From Hymenolepis diminuta (lineage: Eukaryota > Platyhelminthes > Cestoda > Cyclophyllidea > Hymenolepididae), in assembly GCA_900708905.1 (NCBI GenBank), contig CAADRB010000032.1, positions 726,155 to 790,154 of the forward strand: a stretch of 64,000 nt of DNA. The letters are read 5' to 3'. The number at the start of each line of letters is the position of its first letter. Positions within the stretch are counted from its first letter, which is position 1. Shown here piece after piece: positions 48,401 to 55,780 of the stretch. The position numbers and the translations under genes are program-made. The notes under the pieces were generated by a model, which made no database searches, was not told the origin of the DNA, and saw nothing but the letters and a program-made list of their open reading frames with translations.

Positions 48401-49910
48401 AATTCTCTTTAACAATATCGTCATCAAATCTTCAGTCCGATGATTTTTTGAAAATTAAATTATCTGCACAAGGTTTTAAGATTCCGCATAATTTAATTGC
48501 ACAAATTAAACAGTTAAGTGTTCAAATGAATTCGCTGGGTAAATATTGCCTATTATTCCCAAGTTCCTAACAGGAAGAAATCCTGTCCTGGTATATTTTG
48601 TTGACGCTGCTTAAAATGCTGACGAAACACGCTTTTTTTCCATCTTGAGATATGGGTAAGCCAAGTAATGGTAATAAACCTACCAATGATTTATTTCCAC
48701 TTTTTTGTCTATCCAAAAATATAAAAGAAAATATATCCCAACCTATTACTAAACCGGAGAAATAATCCCTTGTATAAATTTTCGCTGATTTTTACGTTGC
48801 TTTTGAAATAAAGTTATCCTTTTATTTACTTTGAGTTAACTTTTTTATGATATTGTAAATAATACCGTTTTTTTAAAAAGAAAGATTATTAATTTTCAAA
48901 ATTTCTGATCTCTTTTAATGGTTCCGTGATCGGTTAATACTTGCCTTGAAGTATTTATCAACTAATACTTAAACATACCTTCTTTCCTCTTAATAACGGT
49001 TCTATGGTAAATTGCCTGATTTCCGGTTTAGTAATTTTAGTTTTTCTATGTAAGTTTTTCATTTTTGTTTCGGCTCCGCCTGATCAACAACCATATATAT
49101 AAACTTCCTTTCTCCCTTTTTTTGCTTAGAAAGAAGTAACAATGTTTTTCGTGTTTTTAAAATCTCGACTACTTCTAATATATACCGCTATCAAACCACT
49201 TGAAATAAATTTCTGCCACTCCACGCTACTATTTAGTTAATTTCCTTATGGCCGTCTTACCCACGGACAAGTTCACTGCGGTCAAATATTTACTGTTAAA
49301 ACATCGGAATTTTACCCGAGTGACCCATTCCTCTTTGCCTACTCATAATCAACCGATTTGCACCTCCGAGTGTGGGCCAGCGTTCTCCTCCCTTCTTGTT
49401 ACTCGATTCTTTAACATCTGACGATCCATTTTTCAACTACTCTTAAGTCTCTATTTGTGTATGGCTTTGTTAGTAAAAGAAAAGATTTACTTCTGTGGCG
49501 AGGATTTTGCCGATTTCCATCTTAGATTTGTAGCGAGGGGTTTTAATCGTCCCAATTCTTTGAACTGTTTCCATATTTGCAGATTATTAGAGAAGAAACT
49601 TAGCTATCATTAACCTCTTCCTGTAATTATAGTTTGAAGCCTGGGGTCTGACCCGCAACTTACCGATTTTCAAACGTTCTAACACTAAAGATTATGAAAT
49701 TTACCCTTACCTTATTTTAGCGCCGGCGCTGGTCGTACAGGCATCTTCATTGCCCTAAGCATCCTTCTGGAACGAATGCGGTGCGAGGGGATGGTGGACC
49801 TTCTCCTGACAACACGTCTCCTTCGATCTCAGCGGAGTAATATGATTGAGGACGAGAGCCAATACGCTTTCTGCTACACTGCTCTCCTGGAATTCCTAGC
49901 CTCTTTCTAG
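3338..49910 (+). CDS. lar: LAR-family receptor protein tyrosine phosphatase (3' part, 15 exons, no start in window)
   Basis: Single-pass membrane receptor that removes phosphate from protein tyrosines. LAR-type proteins act in cell adhesion, axon guidance and synapse formation (family knowledge). Exons: 3338-3430, 4316-4431, 6819-6999, 8666-9153, 14049-14352, 17657-17838, 19476-19739, 21627-22009, 25585-25745, 27904-27930, 30393-30820, 32571-33165, 40113-40441, 44216-44808, 49721-49910. All have GT-AG borders, and phases agree at every junction, giving 1,443 residues and a TAG stop. Order: FN3 domains, membrane-proximal ectodomain, transmembrane helix (21927-22007), basic stop-transfer, wedge helix, D1 ([17 protein letters not shown]), D2 ([17 protein letters not shown]). 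Tandem phosphatase domains with FN3 repeats identify the LAR/PTPRD/F/S group; which vertebrate paralogue is closest cannot be said. The Ig-domain end lies upstream. Coding sequence fills about 9% of the 46.6 kb span. Confidence 0.93.
3431..4315 (+). other. LAR intron, 885 nt
   Basis: AT-rich intron with a gt start and a pyrimidine-rich tract (ctctcttctcctcccccttccctag) before the next exon. I see no gene or recognised element in it. Confidence 0.7.
4316..4431 (+). CDS. lar: LAR exon: first half of an FN3 domain
   Basis: Completes a Val codon with the G of the previous exon and ends exactly on a Gln codon before gtaaat. The peptide starts [18 protein letters not shown] and continues [21 protein letters not shown]. 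It carries the A-strand proline, the B-strand Trp (VSWSPP) and the C-strand GYQ of an FN3 domain. The domain finishes in the next exon, the usual two-exon layout for FN3 repeats. Confidence 0.92.
4432..6818 (+). other. LAR intron, 2,387 nt
   Basis: AT-rich intron without a supported gene. The one notable structure is a 9-bp inverted repeat at 6014-6022 and 6034-6042 (TGACCAGCA / TGCTGGTCA). Confidence 0.7.
6014..6042. repeat. 9-bp inverted repeat
   Basis: TGACCAGCA (6,014-6,022) and TGCTGGTCA (6,034-6,042) are exact reverse complements with an 11-nt spacer, inside an intron. Role unknown. Confidence 0.7.
6819..6999 (+). CDS. lar: LAR exon: second half of the same FN3 domain
   Basis: Begins in phase 0 after ttaaatag and leaves one base before gtaaga. 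Reads VHYYMFSS, then [19 protein letters not shown] and [18 protein letters not shown]. This is the C', E and F strands (L-x-x-x-T-x-Y-x-F-x-V-x-A) followed by the GPGPWS turn and G strand, so it joins the preceding exon as one complete FN3 domain. Confidence 0.93.
7000..8665 (+). other. LAR intron, 1,666 nt
   Basis: AT-rich, no supported gene. The plus-strand open stretch at 7981-8226 has no recognisable domain and is not used. Confidence 0.7.
8666..9153 (+). CDS. lar: LAR exon: one full FN3 domain plus start of the next
   Basis: Long exon (488 nt), phase 1 in and phase 0 out. The first part, from [20 protein letters not shown] through TWNLPRRS and GFRIHYAA to [20 protein letters not shown] and WSDPVIV, is a complete FN3 domain, with the B-strand Trp and the F-strand Tyr in place. 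The second part, [11 protein letters not shown] to [18 protein letters not shown], is the A-C region of a further, more divergent FN3. The C-C' region of the first domain is longer than typical. Confidence 0.92.
9154..14048 (+). other. LAR intron, 4,895 nt
   Basis: No exon of the gene is missing here: the flanking exons meet in phase 0 inside one FN3 domain. It contains a GC-richer patch at about 11,640-12,115 with a 74-codon open stretch of unknown origin, and a tRNA-like SINE-type head at about 13,314-13,367. The rest is AT-rich sequence. Confidence 0.65.
13314..13367 (+). repeat. tRNA-derived (SINE-like) fragment
   Basis: GCGTAGCGGTAGCTTGAG resembles a pol III A box. About 30 nt downstream, AGTTCGAAAACC resembles a B box (GGTTCGAATCC). 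Spacing and order match a tRNA head. No acceptor-stem pairing or 3' CCA region is seen, so this looks like an old tRNA-derived repeat, not a functional tRNA gene. Confidence 0.4.
14049..14352 (+). CDS. lar: LAR exon: rest of a divergent FN3 domain
   Basis: Follows cttctcttccag and joins in phase 0 after the EYE of the previous exon to give the strand [13 protein letters not shown]. Later [20 protein letters not shown] is the E-F region (L-x-P-x-x-x-F-x-V-x-V). The stretch between ([20 protein letters not shown] and onward) is a long loop insertion for an FN3. Ends one base into a codon at gtaagc. Confidence 0.88.
15130..15212 (-). repeat. tRNA-derived (SINE-like) fragment
   Basis: On the minus strand, CACCGTGGCGCAATGAGC resembles an A-box region. 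About 30 nt later, GGATCACGAGTTTTGACGAC resembles a degenerate B box. The layout is that of a tRNA-derived SINE head. Its 3' body cannot be delimited from this window. Confidence 0.35.
15618..15734 (+). repeat. Dispersed repeat, copy 1 of a diverged pair
   Basis: Shares an ordered series of blocks with 18,598-18,703: AAGGGATAAAA, a gatat / tgaagtc / atatcatgaa / cttacttg-ttTGATTTG series, then CTCATAAGGGTTAT. Both copies are in introns of the same gene in the same orientation. Family unknown. Confidence 0.5.
17657..17838 (+). CDS. lar: LAR exon: start of the membrane-proximal FN3-like region
   Basis: Preceded by tccgttttag, it completes a Pro codon and ends in phase 0 before gtaaga. [13 protein letters not shown] is followed by [20 protein letters not shown] and IVSNHDRAG. 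The [10 protein letters not shown] strand matches the NGPI-x-x-Y-x-(V/I)-(V/I)-V pattern of the last FN3-like segment of LAR proteins. Translation upstream of the acceptor is open for a while but has no homology, so the AG at 17,655-17,656 is taken as the border. Confidence 0.87.
17839..19475 (+). other. LAR intron, 1,637 nt
   Basis: AT-rich. Contains the second member of the diverged repeat pair at about 18,598-18,703. No gene seen. Confidence 0.65.
18598..18703 (+). repeat. Dispersed repeat, copy 2 of a diverged pair
   Basis: Matches the 15,618-15,734 copy in block order, from AAGGGATAAAA to CTCATAAGGGTTATGATT, with many substitutions and small gaps, so it is old. No terminal repeats or target-site duplications stand out. 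Confidence 0.5.
19476..19739 (+). CDS. lar: LAR exon: membrane-proximal ectodomain with RFRR motif
   Basis: Exactly 88 codons, phase 0 at both ends (ttttttcag before, gtacgt after). The [11 protein letters not shown] segment corresponds to the AAQF-type segment just outside the membrane in LAR proteins. The exon is rich in Arg and Lys. It holds RFRR at 19,596-19,607, which fits the furin rule R-x-(K/R)-R. LAR receptors are cleaved by furin-like proteases in this general region (family knowledge), but RFRR seems to sit slightly C-terminal of the usual site. Two other frames are also open here and are shadows. Confidence 0.85.
19740..21626 (+). other. LAR intron, 1,887 nt
   Basis: AT-rich. A plus-strand open stretch at 20,816-21,100 lacks recognisable domains and splice context. 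Nothing else supported. Confidence 0.65.
21627..22009 (+). CDS. lar: LAR exon: end of ectodomain and transmembrane helix
   Basis: Phase 0 in after cctttag. [17 protein letters not shown] is followed by an acidic, Asp/Asn-rich stretch and a Gly/Ala/Ser linker. Then comes a 27-residue hydrophobic helix at 21,927-22,007 ([20 protein letters not shown] and onward to QCFF). The donor CAG|gttagc leaves two bases that complete an Arg with the next exon, giving FFRRRPK, the basic stop-transfer. A later donor (AAA|gtgagg at 22,077) would break the frame into the next exon, so 22,009 is preferred. Read-through reaches TGA at 22,078. Confidence 0.88.
22010..25584 (+). other. LAR intron, 3,575 nt
   Basis: AT-rich. 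The first 68 nt remain open in frame after the transmembrane helix and end at a TGA (22,078-22,080). No other gene or element recognised. Confidence 0.65.
25585..25745 (+). CDS. lar: LAR exon: stop-transfer and cytoplasmic juxtamembrane segment
   Basis: Follows tgctacttccag. Completes Arg to give [18 protein letters not shown], the basic stop-transfer after the membrane helix, then [20 protein letters not shown]. The donor is AACG|gtaggt, leaving one base. Such short, basic juxtamembrane exons are typical of LAR receptors. The open stretch upstream of the acceptor is intronic. Confidence 0.86.
25746..27903 (+). other. LAR intron, 2,158 nt
   Basis: AT-rich. A quasi-palindromic run of gaattc / gaattgaattt units lies at about 26,004-26,046. 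No gene seen. Confidence 0.65.
27904..27930 (+). CDS. lar: LAR 27-nt microexon in the juxtamembrane linker
   Basis: ATTATTTGGCAGAATCCACA then CCACCGG, between ttttttag and a strong donor gtgagt. With the G of the previous exon it reads DYLAESTPP and hands one base to the next exon. It is phase 1 at both ends and 27 nt long, so it can be included or skipped without changing frame. Small alternatively spliced cassettes are known in LAR-type receptors; that this one is alternative is inference. Confidence 0.75.
27931..30392 (+). other. LAR intron, 2,462 nt
   Basis: AT-rich. A minus-strand open stretch at 29,674-29,907 shows no domain. No gene recognised. Confidence 0.65.
30393..30820 (+). CDS. 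lar: LAR exon: Thr/Ser-Pro linker, wedge and start of phosphatase D1
   Basis: Follows ttttaattatag and ends in phase 0 before gtaagt. The first part is a flexible linker with [15 protein letters not shown] and GQSPIS, candidate proline-directed phosphosites. [18 protein letters not shown] and YKEYEAI form the helix-turn-helix wedge preceding D1. [19 protein letters not shown] is the pTyr-recognition loop with its Tyr, and [20 protein letters not shown] is the next conserved PTP motif. Confidence 0.95.
30821..32570 (+). other. LAR intron, 1,750 nt
   Basis: AT-rich intron within the D1-coding region. Nothing recognised. Confidence 0.7.
32571..33165 (+). CDS. lar: LAR exon: catalytic core of phosphatase D1
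   Basis: Phase 0 in after ttttcccctag. Starts [19 protein letters not shown] (PTP motif D-F-W-x-M-x-W). The WPD loop AWPDCGAP has the general-acid Asp at 32,967-32,969. The P-loop [10 protein letters not shown] has the nucleophile Cys at 33,141-33,143. Two insertions compared with usual LAR D1 domains are visible: an Asn-rich segment at about 32,830-32,935 before the WPD strand, and an Arg/Gln/Gly-rich segment at about 33,020-33,125 before the P-loop. All catalytic residues are present, so D1 should be active. Donor ACAG|gtaaga. Confidence 0.96.
33166..40112 (+). other. LAR intron, 6,947 nt (largest in the gene)
   Basis: Carries a broken non-LTR retrotransposon in antisense orientation (about 36,700-38,880) and a 12-bp AT-only inverted repeat at 34,428-34,453. 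The rest is AT-rich without a supported gene. Confidence 0.65.
36700..38880 (-). mobile_element. Degenerate non-LTR retrotransposon (endonuclease + reverse transcriptase)
   Basis: Conserved pieces appear in the right order on the minus strand, from high to low coordinates, in shifting frames with many stops. GCYAPKDA (about 38,710) and a DFNA-like segment are from the APE endonuclease. [18 protein letters not shown] (about 38,310-38,370) is the endonuclease end (R-x-x-A-D-x-x-S-D-H-x-L in the family). An [14 protein letters not shown] linker is near 38,000. [16 protein letters not shown] (about 37,580) matches the RT P-x-x-W-x-x-A-x-I-x-P-I motif. [10 protein letters not shown] (about 37,100) replaces the YADD catalytic box. 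[12 protein letters not shown] (about 36,900) matches the Y-L-G-S motif. Order and motifs fit an APE-type element (RTE/CR1/Jockey-like). The second RT Asp is lost, so it is dead. Confidence 0.8.
40113..40441 (+). CDS. lar: LAR exon: C-terminal helices of D1 and D1-D2 linker start
   Basis: Completes the Gly after the D1 P-loop (GRTG then [20 protein letters not shown]). [20 protein letters not shown] is the R-x-Q-R-x-x-M-V-Q-T-x-x-Q-Y motif; its Gln residues position the hydrolytic water in family structures. Between the last D1 helices and the linker lies [19 protein letters not shown], longer than usual. Ends LELEFQ in phase 0 before gtaatt. Confidence 0.95.
40442..44215 (+). other. LAR intron, 3,774 nt
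   Basis: Flanking exons join directly in phase 0 through the D1-D2 linker, so no exon is missing. Contains a gag-like LTR retrotransposon fragment at about 41,487-41,700. The rest is AT-rich. Confidence 0.65.
41487..41700 (+). pseudogene. Gag-like fragment of an LTR retrotransposon
   Basis: The open stretch reads [20 protein letters not shown], then [20 protein letters not shown] and [20 protein letters not shown]. This resembles the Ty3/gypsy-type gag pattern (Y-x-x-L-x-x-L-x-P-E-V-A, then Y-x-x-L-K-x-x-I-L-x-R, then R-L-x-x-L-x-x-x-x-x-L-G-x-x-x-P-S-Q). It is more GC-rich than the surrounding intron. Stops border it upstream, and no LTR, protease or polymerase was seen, so it is a remnant. 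The assignment rests on pattern only. Confidence 0.5.
44216..44808 (+). CDS. lar: LAR exon: phosphatase D2, up to the catalytic Cys
   Basis: Phase 0 in after ctcattattttag. [11 protein letters not shown] is the pTyr-loop equivalent, with Leu (44,291-44,293) where D1 has Tyr. [20 protein letters not shown] and [16 protein letters not shown] follow. The WPD loop reads DWPDNGVP, with Asp at 44,696-44,698; mammalian LAR D2 domains have Glu here (family knowledge). [10 protein letters not shown] ends at the Cys (44,804-44,806) and the exon stops after AG of the following Ser codon, before gtgagt. D2 is therefore closer to an active domain than in vertebrates. Confidence 0.96.
44809..49720 (+). other. 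LAR intron, 4,912 nt, splitting the D2 active-site loop
   Basis: Starts within the Ser codon of HCS and ends before AGAGRTG, so it cuts the D2 P-loop. AT-rich with pyrimidine-rich stretches near 47,860-48,050 and 49,000-49,450. A weak tRNA-like stretch at about 46,743-46,815 was not accepted. No gene. Confidence 0.65.
49721..49910 (+). CDS. lar: LAR last exon: D2 P-loop arginine to C-terminus and stop
   Basis: Follows cttattttag. Completes Ser and reads [20 protein letters not shown], with the P-loop Arg at 49,734-49,736. [19 protein letters not shown] corresponds to the M-V-Q-T-E-D-Q-Y motif, but the first Gln is Glu (49,848-49,850). The protein ends LEFLASF then TAG at 49,908-49,910, a few residues shorter than vertebrate LAR tails. 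The opposite-strand open frame here is a shadow. Confidence 0.95.
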
Positions 49911-50165
49911 TCAACTTATATTCAGCATTCCAAACACACTGAGCCCTTCTTTCTCCAACCCAACTTCCCCACATCTGTACTTTTACCTCTCTCTCACTCT
50001 CCATCAACTTATAGGCATTTAATTTCAAGCGTTTTTTTGTTTCCGCATATGAGTATATATGTATTCGCGATCTACGGATGTGTAAATGAATGCAATAAGA
50101 TATTACGATTCCTCGGACTTGTACATTTTTGTGTCAAAACAAATAAAAATTCTAGATTAGATGTT
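49911..50165 (+). other. lar: 3' untranslated region of the LAR-type gene
   Basis: Pyrimidine-rich start (cattccaaacacactgagcc and onward), then AT-rich sequence to the poly(A) signal. The cleavage point is assumed to lie 10-25 nt after AATAAA. Confidence 0.6.
50142..50147 (+). promoter_or_regulatory. Poly(A) signal AATAAA of the LAR-type gene
   Basis: Canonical hexamer 232 nt after the stop codon; no closer canonical AATAAA was noticed. Confidence 0.65.
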
Positions 50166-53100
50166 GAACGTATTCCCGCAGCCATTGCACATCGTCATTA
50201 AGGGAGGTTAATTGTTTTTCCTTTCGATAACCGATCCCATCAATTTCTGATATCATCCCTCCGAAAATCATAAATATTGGCAGTCGAGTTTGCTAAATTT
50301 CCACATTGAGTTAAAAGTGAATAACTGAGCAGAAAAAGGAGCACAAATGATAGGAATGCATTAACAGGGTGGCATTGTATGAGGAAATGGTTTGTTCATT
50401 AGAATGGGGTATCTGGAGGTTGCACGGGCGGTTAAAAGGCAGCATACTTAGAGTCAGTCTTACAGACAATTTAGGCTTACTTAACCTCTTTTTCCCTCTG
50501 AAGTTTTTACTGGTATTGTCAAGCATTTAATATTGTTGATTACATAAGCTAATAGATGATGATTTAAGTAATAGTATTTGTCAGAGAGAAAATGAAAGTA
50601 TAAAAATTATTAATTTTTTTTCCCCACTGGTATTTCGTGGATATCCGCAATTACTGTTAGCCGTAATTACATTACTAATCGTCCTTAAAATGAATACCTG
50701 CATTTCAAATTTGGCAGGCCCTCAGAAATCAGCTTTCAGTTATCACTGAGCCGAATCAAATTAAGCTATACATGCCCTCATAGAACAAATAATCTTCCCA
50801 AGGCTAGGAGGTAAAAACAGCCTTTCCTGAGCGCGAGGGTCAAGAGTGAAGTAAGACCACGGGTCTATTGAACTATAAGAGATGGGAAAGGAAAAGAGGA
50901 AGAAATAAGGAGAGAAATTGGTTGAGAAGGAGTGTCAGTACTGAAGGAGGACAATCTGAACTGGAAGTAGCATGTGAAATGCGGTACGATAAGACAGCTG
51001 ACCGATTTCGCGTTCTTTGTACATTGAAAGTTAGAAAAAAGGTCAGTATGTGATTAATACGCAGAAAGGTAGACCAAACTCATGAGTCAGCGCGTGCAGG
51101 TACTACAAATTCCCATTTCTTAGCCAGAGGAACGTAAATTTGTCAAACTTAAATATTCTTGAAAGGAGACTGAGTAATATTTGAATGTTTTGGTCCTAAA
51201 AAATAAATATTTTGTTTGATCTCAAGCGACAATTGGTTCATCTTAACTAGAGCTATTTTAGTATTAACCTGTTAAACCTCAGCTTTGATAGATACTTAGA
51301 GAAAACTCCTCTTTAATCGTTTCTAATTCGTGTGATAAAGAAAAATATAATTAAATAATTATACATTAAAACTTGAGGAAGCAAATCCATTTCTGTTGAC
51401 ATATTTTTCACTATTTTTCGGTTTCTTAAGACGCTAAAAATTTGGAATGGCAATTTAAGAAAAATGGTAAAAATATTAACAACATTTCTGAGCGCATTTT
51501 TTAATTTTCTTTTTTCATTTTTTGGCATTTCCAGTTCCCATTAGTCCAGCATTCCATTTATCATCAAACCAATCCGATCATTAAAAGCTAGAATGCCAAA
51601 AGTTAGAATGCATAAATTCTAATTCAGTAGAGGGCTACATAGTTTTCAATATGTTGGGTTTATGAGAGAGGAATTGACAGAATGAAAATGTATGTAAGGT
51701 AAAGTAAATTTATTTAAACTCAAAGTAATACCAACTACACCATTCGCAGATGAATCTTCAAGGAGAGAATTGGGGTGGTTGTTAATATAATTTGCTTTGT
51801 CAAAGAGAATCTTGGGCTCTATATCACAAAAATTTTCGATTGGTCAACTAAAGAAGGTTTCACTGTTTTAGTGAAGCTTGAAAACAATGCCCTCTTCACG
51901 AGATCAAATAGAAGGTAAATAAGTCTTAGAAATTTGACCGAGTCAGACTAAGAGATCCCAGGATGCAGTATTCTTCACCATAATCAGAAGAAAATAACTT
52001 GACTTGGACCTCTGATGCATTTCAGGATAGAAATGGAAGAGATGAAAGAAAGTGGTGTAGAAAGAGGAGAGCTGGTAGACGCATCACAAATACGTGCCAG
52101 AAAGAAAATTTAAGGTAACTCTAAATTCAGGTAAAGCTACTTCTATGATTTGAATGAGTGAGGTTAAAGGGATACAATAGATTTTCCCAAATCAGAAGAA
52201 CAAGAGTTGAGACAGACTGTAGTTTATTAACCTTTAGGAGGATGGCCTTAACGATAGTGACACTCACTATCAAGCTGTGGAGAAATCAACCTAGACTGAT
52301 AGACAAATGATATGAGTCGAAATTTGACGGCAATGACATTCCTGCCTCGCTGTGTGAAATCAGCCCATATCGACCGACTGAGTTGATCAGACGTGAGAAG
52401 TTACGTTCTTATTTCGGGAAAAATTATTATACAGAAAATTCTAGCAGATAAAATTAGTTTATTTGAAAATATGAGAACCACGACTTGTTAAATAGTATGA
52501 TCTAATATATGAGTCACAAATTCATCTATGTGCACGTCGTGCCAAATGGGTTTGGCCTATTTTATGCGATCCAGACGAATATATATAGATGACCACAAGA
52601 ATAATTCTTTATTATTCATAATATCCGGAGTTGACGACTTTTATGTTTCCTTTCACGTTATTTCTCCCTGAGCAATTTTTGACTCTCTAATAATAATCGA
52701 GACATACGAGAATACCGCGGTATCTGAGGGTCTCATGATGAAGTCCTTTTAAAGCACGGCAATAAGAGTACGAATGACTTCCCTTGACCTCAAATTTGTC
52801 TTGTTTTTCCATGTAAACTAATGTGAATAAGTCAAGGCGCGTTTTCTCTAGGATCTTCTGGGTTGTTTGCAAGCAAAAAATAAGTTACTTCCAATGGAGA
52901 GCTGATTAGACTTTGTCGATTTTGAGCATTTTCATAGTTTCATTAAATTGCAGTCGAAATTTTTGTGTCATCATTATATGCAACAGTAAAATATTCTTCA
53001 TAAAATTCATTATTTTGAAATGATGGGAAATTTTGAGTTTCGTCGGGAAAGAATTTTCTCCTTAATTGGAGATAATATACTTTTTACTATCTCCTAAGCT

Positions 53101-55694
53101 TGCAAATGGTCTATTTTTTTGCGCTTCAAATCTTGCAGATACGAGACATTTAACCAGTCATCTTTCAGAATGTCATAATTAAAAATGACATTCTGACTAC
53201 GAAAATGAATAACTTAGACTAGCCAGTCAGCAGAATTACCTATGTAAGTCTGACCAAGTTAAACTAACGGCCTATCAGCATGCAAAACAAAAGATCTCCC
53301 TAAGCTCTAATTGGAAACAACAGTTATTCCTATCTGAAGATCAAGATGAAATGAGATGGGCTAAAAAGAAAGTAGTTAGAAGAAGATCTAGAAATCAGAA
53401 AAGAAAGGAATAAATATCAGGGGGGAGAGAGAAAGAGGCCAGAGAGCTGACTGTTTGGCATCACAAGTTAATCTGATGGGAAGCCAACACGGATTACCAG
53501 ACTTCTAAGTCTTCTAACTATGCGTCCAATGGAATTTTGGAGTCACGCGTTGAAAATATCATTCGGCAGTGCTAGTTAACTAATACAAACACATCTTCAA
53601 CATGAGCTGAGTGATAAACAATTTACAAATTAAGATTTTTATAACGAGCATCGTTTGACTAACTTATTGCATAAAAAGGAAATTTATATCAAACCCACTT
53701 TTGGATTAATTCAAAGCAATCTTTAAAATCCCCAAGAACCCGAATTTAAAGTACTCCGAAATTTCCATAACTTCAAACCCAAGCATGATTTTATTTTACC
53801 TCGATAGTGAAACAGTTAAGTGATCCAACTGCTTGCGGAATGCAATATTTTCTATAATTTACGAATTCGTCCACAATTATTTTTACCTTTTTCATATCAC
53901 TTATGATGAAATTGATAAATTCTGAATAAATGCACAAAATACACAGGTGAAGTAACTTTTCCGGATAATAATTTTGCAAATTATCATAAAAATACCGTAA
54001 AAGTTCCTGCCATAGCTACTATCTGATCTGGAAAACAATCGATAACTAATGGATGTTTTAAGGACATTTACTTCTTTAATGGCAAAATAACTTATCAGGA
54101 TCGAAATAAAATCAAGATTAAACGAATAATTATGAAATCAAAATGTATTGATTAGGTTTATAATTTAAGTTAAGCATGGAAACTCTAGGATCGTAATTCC
54201 ACTTCGATAAATTTTCAATTAATTAATTTTTCCAAGTACAAAGCAAAGAAGTTTTATAACTGTTAGGCATGGGTAAAATCCAAACACTAAAGAGTCTATA
54301 ATAACTTAGTTTTAAAGGTGAGTAGGATCGGCATGACTGAGAGTCGTGAATCTTTCAGTTTGAAGATCATAAGGTCAACCGCTTTATGAAATTAGGGGCA
54401 GATTAGACTTCTTCTACCTTATCATATTTGTCTTTATATAGTAGATCCGGAAGATATGATTTGGTTAGATTTTGCAGCAATTCTTTTTCACATAACTGCT
54501 GTTGAACTTATCTAGTGGACGAAGGAGTTCACCGGTTTTTAGGCCACCTTCGAGGTTGCGTTGATCAATCTTCTGGTGTCTTCTCATCAAACTTTCATTT
54601 TCGAAGAGTCAATGCCAATAATTAGAATCCTCACTAGACTTTCGTACATATTTCCCTTTTGTACTGACAAAAATCCAATTCTGTATAATTTGATTGACTA
54701 TTCGGGGACTCTTCCGAGTCAATGACAGGTTTAGAAGGACAAGATTTTAATGAATTCTACCTCTAAGTCTATTGCTTGTATTATTTATCATCGGCCACGA
54801 TCAAAATCTTTGCCTAAATAGGAAGTTATACGTATGAATCTTTAGTGTCTTCGCCAAAGAAAGAGGGCATATTTCTTATAAACACATCAAAATATTTTGT
54901 GCTGTGGGTTAAACATCTGAGTCTTCCTTGTGTCCCCGAGATCAGCGATCAAGTAACCTAACCTCCATCAGTACAAAACACTCGATGTTGTCAAATCAGT
55001 GAGTCAGTTTCACTTGACTGGCTGCCAATCTACAGTTAACTAGGTTATCTTCAATCCTAAACCATGTATCCCTCCTCTGTAAACCCATACACATCATTCT
55101 CTGCATCCGCTCTCGCAGCTACACAGTCTCCTCCTTCCAGTTATCCAAATTTTTGCTCTGCGCTCAATAAAACTCCTCTGTCAGTGATCTCTCTTTCTCC
55201 TATCTCGTTATGTGGTGAAGAACGTAATAATTTGGTAGGGTGGAAACTTAGCTAAAGCTCTTCAGTCACTTAGACCATTTTCTACCAAATACTTCACTTC
55301 AACGTATGAACATCCCCATTATTCTCTCACATTTAACTGTCAATTGCTGGTTAAGAATATCAACGGTTTATTTAATAATCAAAACCGCAATTTCTCTAAT
55401 CGGATTTGTGACCAAGTTTTGTCCTCTGAATTAATTATGTACTCGATAAAAATGATTTATACCTAAACTATCACTTCAAACATGCAAAAACATATTTTTA
55501 AAAATTGATATGTAAATACTATTGATCTTTAAATACGATCACTTTTTTCAGCTAACCGAGCTGTTAAATGGTTGAATAATGGAAGATATTTTAAATAAAA
55601 CACTACTAACTAAAATAAGTAGAATTAGTTATTTTGAAATAGCATATTTCTTCTAAATAAGTGAATGATGATTTTAAATAAATAAAATGGTTAT
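50166..55694. other. Intergenic region between two convergent genes
   Basis: About 5.5 kb without a supported gene on either strand. It is AT-rich with some purine-rich runs (about 50,868-50,940 and 53,390-53,445). The best-defined structure is a 12-bp inverted repeat at 53,165-53,196. The Ser/Pro-rich open stretch at 55,064-55,255 has no domain or splice support. Confidence 0.6.
53165..53196. repeat. 12-bp perfect inverted repeat
   Basis: TCAGAATGTCAT (53,165-53,176) and ATGACATTCTGA (53,185-53,196) are perfect reverse complements separated by 8 nt of AT. It could fold as a hairpin in either strand. Confidence 0.8.
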
Positions 55695-55700
55695 TTTATT
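55695..55700 (-). promoter_or_regulatory. Poly(A) signal AATAAA of the REXO1-type gene
   Basis: Minus-strand AATAAA about 80 nt downstream of the TAA stop, implying a short 3' UTR. AT-rich sequence makes chance hexamers common, so this is tentative. Confidence 0.5.
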
Positions 55701-55780
55701 TTTGGCATTTCGATTGATAAGAACAACCGATAATGAAGTTAAAAGGGAAATAAAAAGTTACATATACATGCAAATGAAAG

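Noticed and set aside
49747..50028. Minus-strand 93-codon frame at the LAR 3' end
   Set aside because: Antisense shadow of the last exon and 3' UTR.
55064..55255. Ser/Pro-rich 63-codon plus-strand frame between the genes
   Set aside because: Low complexity, no domain, no splice or poly(A) context.
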